From the NCBI RefSeq assembly GCF_001729485.1, contig NZ_CP017157.1, positions 4,774,001 through 4,838,000 on the forward strand: a stretch of DNA of 64,000 nucleotides, given 5' to 3'. Position 1 is the first letter of the stretch, and every line of letters begins with the position of its first letter. Source of the stretch: Streptomyces lydicus. GTDB lineage: Bacteria > Actinomycetota > Actinomycetes > Streptomycetales > Streptomycetaceae. The position numbers and the translations under genes are program-made. Under the pieces are notes generated by a model. It saw only the letters and a list, made by a program, of their open reading frames with translations. It made no database searches and had not been told where the DNA came from. This document shows positions 60,111-64,000 of this stretch, piece by piece.

Positions 60111-60732
60111 CGCTGCCTCCACGGTGGGAGGTCTTGCGCGCGGCGGGCTTCCTGCGCGCCGCCCCGGACGCGGTCTTCCGGGCGGCGCCCGACGCGGTCT
60201 TACGGGCCCCTGAGGCGGTCTTGCGCGCCCCGGAGGACGCCTTGCCCGGGGCGGACTTGGCGGACCTGGACGAGGCGGATGCCTTGGCGGACGTCGCTGC
60301 CTTGGCGGACCTGGCCGGCCTCTTGCTGCCGCGCGACGCCGACTCGGCGTCCTCGGGCCGGTCCGCGTCGTCCGCCTTCTCTTGCGCGTCCGGCTCGTCC
60401 GACGCGTCCGGTCCTTCCGCCTCCGCGTCGCCCCCCGCGTCCCGGAGGTCCAGGGTCCGCTCGTGCAGGGAATCGGCGAGCCCGGACATCCGCTGGGTGA
60501 GCGCGGCGGTGGCCGCGGACTTCGTGGCGTCCACCAGCTCCCTGCGCACCTGGTCGTTGAGCGGGCCGAGGACCGGGGAGTTGGCGACCAGCTTCCCCAG
60601 CTGCTTCGGGTCCAGGTTCAGTTTCTTGCCGGCGAGGTACATGCCCAGGCCGATGGCCAACTTGGCCTTCTTCGTGCGTCCCAGCACGTAGCCCCCTGCG
60701 AGGGCCACGCCTATCTTGGCGTTGTTCATCAT
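60103..60732 (-). CDS. gvpY: Gas vesicle-associated protein GvpY with histone-like basic tail
   Basis: 209 aa. NAKIGVALAGGYVLGRTKKA and LAIGLGMYLAGKKLNLDPKQ form two hydrophobic, possibly membrane- or vesicle-associated segments; a helical part follows, then an acidic patch (DASDEPDAQEKADDADRPED). The C-terminus is Lys/Ala/Ser/Arg repeats (SGARKTASGARKTASG, AARKTASGAARRKPAARK), like histone H1 tails. Position fits gvpY. Two adjacent ATG codons mark the start; the first is given. Confidence 0.82.
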   Translation of the reverse strand: MMNNAKIGVALAGGYVLGRTKKAKLAIGLGMYLAGKKLNLDPKQLGKLVANSPVLGPLNDQVRRELVDATKSAATAALTQRMSGLADSLHERTLDLRDAGGDAEAEGPDASDEPDAQEKADDADRPEDAESASRGSKRPARSAKAATSAKASASSRSAKSAPGKASSGARKTASGARKTASGAARKTASGAARRKPAARKTSHRGGSDE

Positions 60733-60760
60733 CTTGCGTACACCTCGTTCTCCACGATGC

Positions 60761-61018
60761 TCAGGAGTCGGTACGGAGCCGCTGCTGGTGGGCCTCCAGC
60801 CATTCGAGGCGGTCCAGCAGTTCGTCCTCACGCCGGTCGAATTCCTCGTCCGTGATGCGCCCTGCCACCAAGTCCCGTTCCAGTTGCGCCAGTTCCGCGC
60901 GTACCGGCTCCGGGTCGTAGTACTCGCGCTCCGCGGTGAGCAGCACCTGGTCGAGCACCCAGACCGTGCCCCGCACGGGGGCCAACGGAAAGGTCAGCAG
61001 GTCGGTGATGAGGCCCAT
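60761..61018 (-). CDS. gvpG: Gas vesicle protein GvpG
   Basis: 85 aa. GLITDLLTFPLAPVRGTVWV, LDQVLLTAEREYYDPEPVRA and ITDEEFDRREDELLDRLEWL are the GvpG motifs. Accessory protein in vesicle assembly. Confidence 0.92.
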   Translation of the reverse strand: MGLITDLLTFPLAPVRGTVWVLDQVLLTAEREYYDPEPVRAELAQLERDLVAGRITDEEFDRREDELLDRLEWLEAHQQRLRTDS

Positions 61019-61053
61019 GGGGCAGTCCTCCGCTCGGCGCGGGTCGGGCGGAT

Positions 61054-61767
61054 TCAGACGAAGCTGTACGGCGGCAGCGGGCCGTGCAGGCTGAACGTGT
61101 AGGCGTCCCCGCGCCGCTCCGCCTCCTCGTGGACGGCCTGGGAGAGGGCCGCGGCCCGCTCCCGGGTGACGAGGAAGGACACGTTCAGGAAGTGGGTCTT
61201 GGTCGGCTCGGCGACCGCGGTGCGCTCCGCCTCCGGCGCGAGCCGGGCGACCAGCTCGGAACCCGTGCTCTCCTGGCGGGCCTGGACCTCGCGTGCGACC
61301 AGCTCGCCGAGCGCCATGCGGTCCTGATGCGCTCCGGGGTTCTGCCGGGTGCCCTCGTTGAGCCGCCGTATCTCCGCGGAGTCGGTCATGATCTCCCGCA
61401 GCAGGTCGTCCTCGTCGCGGGCGACCTTGAGGTTGTACTCCAGGCGGCCCCCGATCTCCTTGAGGCGCTCGGTGTAGGCGTCGCGCTGCTCCTCCATCAC
61501 CGCCGCCACCTGGTCGTCGTCCCGGCCGACGAGTCCGAAGCGCATCGGCAGTACGGCGCCGTCGGCCATCAGCCGGTCCTGAACCCCCTGGTGGGCGACC
61601 AGATCCCGGCGCTTGGCCCGCAGGTCGGTCGGTGCGTCGCTGACCACCGCGCTCAGGTCCTTGGTCCGGACGGTGCGCAGTTCGGCTGCCGGGTCTCCGA
61701 TGCCGTGGACGCCTTCGAGGTTCAGCGGGTGGCCGGCCTCGGTGATGGCGTAGACGTAGGTCCCCAT
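61054..61767 (-). CDS. gvpF: Gas vesicle protein GvpF (GvpL/GvpF family)
   Basis: 237 aa. Starts GTYVYAITEAGHPLNLEGVH, includes GAVLPMRFGLVGRDDDQVAA and YNLKVARDEDDLLREIM, and ends with NVSFLVTRERAAALSQAVHE and LHGPLPPYSFV. GvpF binds GvpA and is required for vesicle formation. It begins 3 bp after the gvpA stop. Confidence 0.93.
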   Translation of the reverse strand: MGTYVYAITEAGHPLNLEGVHGIGDPAAELRTVRTKDLSAVVSDAPTDLRAKRRDLVAHQGVQDRLMADGAVLPMRFGLVGRDDDQVAAVMEEQRDAYTERLKEIGGRLEYNLKVARDEDDLLREIMTDSAEIRRLNEGTRQNPGAHQDRMALGELVAREVQARQESTGSELVARLAPEAERTAVAEPTKTHFLNVSFLVTRERAAALSQAVHEEAERRGDAYTFSLHGPLPPYSFV

Positions 61768-61770
61768 GTG

Positions 61771-62214
61771 TCACTCCTCCCGGCGCCGGGCGGTCCGGCG
61801 GCTGCTGCTGGACGAGGAGGACTTGCGCGCCGGTCGCTCTTCCTCCTGCTCGGATTCGTCGCGCCCCTTCTGGAAGGACTCGCTGAACGCCTCGACCGCG
61901 CCGGTCAGTGCGCCTTTCGACTTTCCTTTGGCGCCGCTCTCGGTCGCCTCGCCGACCAGATCGGTGAGCTGGCTCGGTGCCTTTCGGCCCGATTCCAGAT
62001 CGAGCCGGTTGCACGCCTCGGCGAAACGCAGATAGGTGTCCACGCTCGCGACGACGACACGTACATCGATCTTGAGGATTTCGATACCGACGAGGGAGAC
62101 CCGGACGAAGGCGTCGATGACGAGCCCCCTGTCGAGTATCAGCTCAAGGACGTCGTAGAGATTTCCCGATCCACTTCCGCTGGTGGGTGCATTTGATTGC
62201 TGAACGACACTCAT
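61771..62214 (-). CDS. gvpA: Major gas vesicle structural protein GvpA
   Basis: 147 aa from ATG 62214 (AGGAAGGGAAG upstream). The wall-forming core, about residues 18-80, is [56 protein letters not shown]. Canonical GvpA is about 70-80 aa; the extra about 65 residues are Lys/Glu-rich and end in a Ser run then basic residues ([17 protein letters not shown]), a feature of Streptomyces versions. Second gene of the operon. Confidence 0.93.
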   Translation of the reverse strand: MSVVQQSNAPTSGSGSGNLYDVLELILDRGLVIDAFVRVSLVGIEILKIDVRVVVASVDTYLRFAEACNRLDLESGRKAPSQLTDLVGEATESGAKGKSKGALTGAVEAFSESFQKGRDESEQEEERPARKSSSSSSSRRTARRREE

Positions 62215-62280
62215 GTTCTTCCCTTCCTGTCGGCTGGGCGAGCTCATGATCGGTACGGCGGATGACGGGCGTTCGCCGGC

Positions 62281-62577
62281 TCAGCGGTCGATCTGGCCCC
62301 GTGCATAGCGGCGGATTCGCTCGTATTCGAGGAGCTCACCGTGCTCGTCGAGCTTCACTCGGTACGAGGCCATCACGCTCGCGGTGTCCGGAACGCGTTC
62401 GATCTCGACGACTTCCACGTCCGCCGACCAGCCCTCGTCGGTGCGCTTGAGCGCGGATACCGCGCCGGGCTCGCAGCCGAGCAGCTGAGCAAGTTGCCCG
62501 GCCGCGTGGCGCATTGCCGCCGGGGCGCCGATGCGCTGCGGTCCTCTCTTGCCTTCGGTGCTCTCGGTCGTCGCCAT
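62281..62577 (-). CDS. gvpO: Gas vesicle protein GvpO
   Basis: 98 aa. AAMRHAAGQLAQLLGCEPGA, VSALKRTDEGWSADVEVVEI and SVMASYRVKLDEHGELLEYE match the GvpO family. First gene of the ten-gene leftward operon gvpO-A-F-G-Y-Z-J-L-S-K. ATG 62577 is chosen over an ATG four codons upstream. Confidence 0.9.
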   Translation of the reverse strand: MATTESTEGKRGPQRIGAPAAMRHAAGQLAQLLGCEPGAVSALKRTDEGWSADVEVVEIERVPDTASVMASYRVKLDEHGELLEYERIRRYARGQIDR

Positions 62578-62943
62578 GATCCCGTCCATTGGGCGTCGTA
62601 GTGATGCTGGTTGGCCGGTTCGGTGTACCGGGTGCGGTTGTCCGTTCCGGCGATAGAACACCGCGTGCCCCAGGAGTTCGAACGTATGCATGACGCGCGG
62701 GGCGGTGATTTTCCGCGTCTTTCCACCGCGCCGCAGACAATCGCCGTCGACCGCCTCGCAAAGGCATGGTCGACTTCCCCGGCCATTGCGCTTGCTTTTC
62801 TGACCACGGGTCAGCCCCAGCGGTATTCGCGGCAGGCGGCATTCTCCGGTCGGATTTCGCCGCCGGCCGGGCCGCTCGGGCTCGCGCGCGCTGCCGGGGA
62901 GCGGACGGCACGGCGTGCCGCCCGCGTCGCGTCCCTCCGCGGG
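62578..62943. other. Intergenic control region of the gvp operon and symporter
   Basis: 366 bp without a gene. It lies upstream of gvpO and downstream of the symporter stop on the same strand, so the gvp promoter should be here. I see no clear sigma-B-type GTTT...GGGTAT pair. The base composition is somewhat less GC-rich than the genes. Confidence 0.4.
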
Positions 62944-64000
62944 TCAGGCGTGCTGCGACGCCACGAGGTCGATCGCCTCGTCCTTCGTCGCGACCGACGG
63001 CGGGGAGCCCTTGAGGGGCTTGCGCGCGCTCTCCTTCATGGCGGCGGTGGCCACCACTCCGACGACCGCGGCGGCCATCGTGTAGTAGGCCGGCACCAGG
63101 TTGTCGTGGAAGCCGCCGATCAGCGCCTCGATGACGAGCGGGGTGGTGCCGCCGAAGAGCGAGACCGAGATGTTGAAGGCGATCGACAGGGAGCCGTAGC
63201 GCACCTGGGTCGGGAAGAGCGCCGGCAGGGACGCCGACATGACGCTCACATAGGGCAGCAGGCACAGCCCGAGCAGCAGCAGGCCGGCGAAGACGGTGAC
63301 CGTACTGCCGTGCCGGATGAGCAGGAAACTCGGCACAGCCAGCACCAGGAAGCCGAGCGAGCCGGCCATGAGGACCGGCTTGCGCCCGATCCGGTCGGAG
63401 AACCGGCCCACGAAGGTGATGGCCGCCATGAGCACCAGCATCACGACGATGATGGAGACGAGTGCGCCGGTGGTGCCGTAGCCCAGGGTGTTCGACAAAT
63501 AGGTGGGCATGTACGACAGCAGCATGTAGTCGGTGATGTTGAAGGCGGCGACGAGCGCGACGCACAGCACCATGGCCCGCCACTGCCCCCGCATCCGCTG
63601 CAGGAAGCCGGAGTTCGACGCGGTCTCGGCCGCGGCTGTGTCGTCGTCGGCGAGCTTCTGGAACGCGGGCGTCTCATCCAGCTTGAGCCGCAGGTAGAGG
63701 CCGATCAGCCCGATGGGCGCGGCGACCAGGAACGGTACGCGCCATCCCCAGGACTGCATGGCGGAATGCGGCAGTACGACGGTGAGTACGGTGACGAGAC
63801 CGGCCGCGGTGGTGTATCCGATCAGCGTGCCGAATTCCAGGAAGCTGCCGAAGAATCCACGGCGTTTGTCCGGCGAGTATTCGGCGATGAAGGTGGAGGC
63901 GCCGCCGTATTCGCCGCCGGTGGAGAAGCCCTGCAGCATGCGGAAGGCGATGAGCAGTACCGGCGCCCAGAAGCCGATGGACGCGTAACCCGGCACCAGG
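62944..64000 (-). CDS. MFS metabolite:H+ symporter (ProP/MHS type), 5' end outside the window
   Basis: At least 350 aa are visible and the gene runs past 64000. Helix 4/5 region RMLQGFSTGGEYGGASTFIA, EYSPDKRRGFFGSFLEFGT and the helix 8/9 loop FVGRFSDRIGRKPVLMAG are hallmarks of the metabolite:H+ symporter family, which imports proline, betaine, ectoine or dicarboxylates. The Met at 63996 is internal. Possible osmolyte uptake next to gas vesicle genes is only suggestive. Confidence 0.85.
   Translation of the reverse strand, partial: LVPGYASIGFWAPVLLIAFRMLQGFSTGGEYGGASTFIAEYSPDKRRGFFGSFLEFGTLIGYTTAAGLVTVLTVVLPHSAMQSWGWRVPFLVAAPIGLIGLYLRLKLDETPAFQKLADDDTAAAETASNSGFLQRMRGQWRAMVLCVALVAAFNITDYMLLSYMPTYLSNTLGYGTTGALVSIIVVMLVLMAAITFVGRFSDRIGRKPVLMAGSLGFLVLAVPSFLLIRHGSTVTVFAGLLLLGLCLLPYVSVMSASLPALFPTQVRYGSLSIAFNISVSLFGGTTPLVIEALIGGFHDNLVPAYYTMAAAVVGVVATAAMKESARKPLKGSPPSVATKDEAIDLVASQHA

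Noticed and set aside
1..64000. tRNA, rRNA or CRISPR features
   Set aside because: No cloverleaf with CCA-adjacent acceptor, no rRNA signature and no regularly spaced short repeats were seen on reading both strands.

Overview
The window is high-GC actinobacterial DNA, almost certainly from a Streptomyces chromosome. Third codon positions are strongly GC-biased, GTG starts and ATGA/GTGA overlaps are frequent, and several family signatures are typical of the genus: a gvpO-A-F-G-Y-Z-J-L-S-K gas vesicle cluster, an ECF41/SigJ sigma factor, a c-di-AMP riboswitch ahead of an NlpC/P60 hydrolase, and bioF divergent from bioBAD. I saw no rRNA, tRNA or CRISPR array.

Layout. 0-12.8 kb is an accessory, partly decayed zone. 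It holds integrase and methyltransferase remnants, a membrane Ser/Thr kinase, a small putative sulfur module (two half-size YeeE/YedE proteins, a four-Cys protein and a divergent Cys-rich protein with a similar Trp-rich tail), scrambled IS110 transposase pieces, a CGNR regulator, two tandem ABC-F genes (one broken, one preceded by a leader peptide and hairpin), a hydrolase and a cupin that appear fused 5'-to-5' by a deletion, and a wrecked two-component system. 13-16.2 kb carries a solitary ClpP with a partner gene, the riboswitch-controlled cell-wall hydrolase, a GNAT enzyme and an anti-sigma-like ATPase. 16.4-21 kb is the biotin pathway (bioF, bioB, bioA, bioD), ending in a large palindromic intergenic element. 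21.3-52.2 kb is mostly conserved housekeeping and transport: a Fic-like/RHH pair, APC permease, F420 oxidoreductase, two CNNM proteins, SGNH hydrolase, purB, mug, a phosphoesterase-MFS-TolB operon, ROK and GntR regulators, ECF41 sigma and VOC protein, PhoD with a PHO box, an ACT-GNAT membrane protein, a DUF885 peptidase, an ATP-grasp/GNAT fusion, rhodanese with Lrp, and sbcCD.

The most interesting locus is 52.4-56.3 kb on the minus strand. A 46-codon gene with a strong ribosome binding site is followed by a hairpin, then a JmjC-type 2-oxoglutarate/Fe(II) oxygenase, a GT-B-like glycosyltransferase, a 14-codon mini-gene and a coupled MFS exporter. This reads as a compact ribosomal-peptide pathway in which a cysteine-free peptide might be hydroxylated, glycosylated and exported. 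I do not recognise it as a described class.

56.9-62.6 kb is the complete gas vesicle operon. Its adjacent genes gvpY and gvpZ encode tails of opposite charge. The window ends inside a proline/betaine-type MFS symporter gene.
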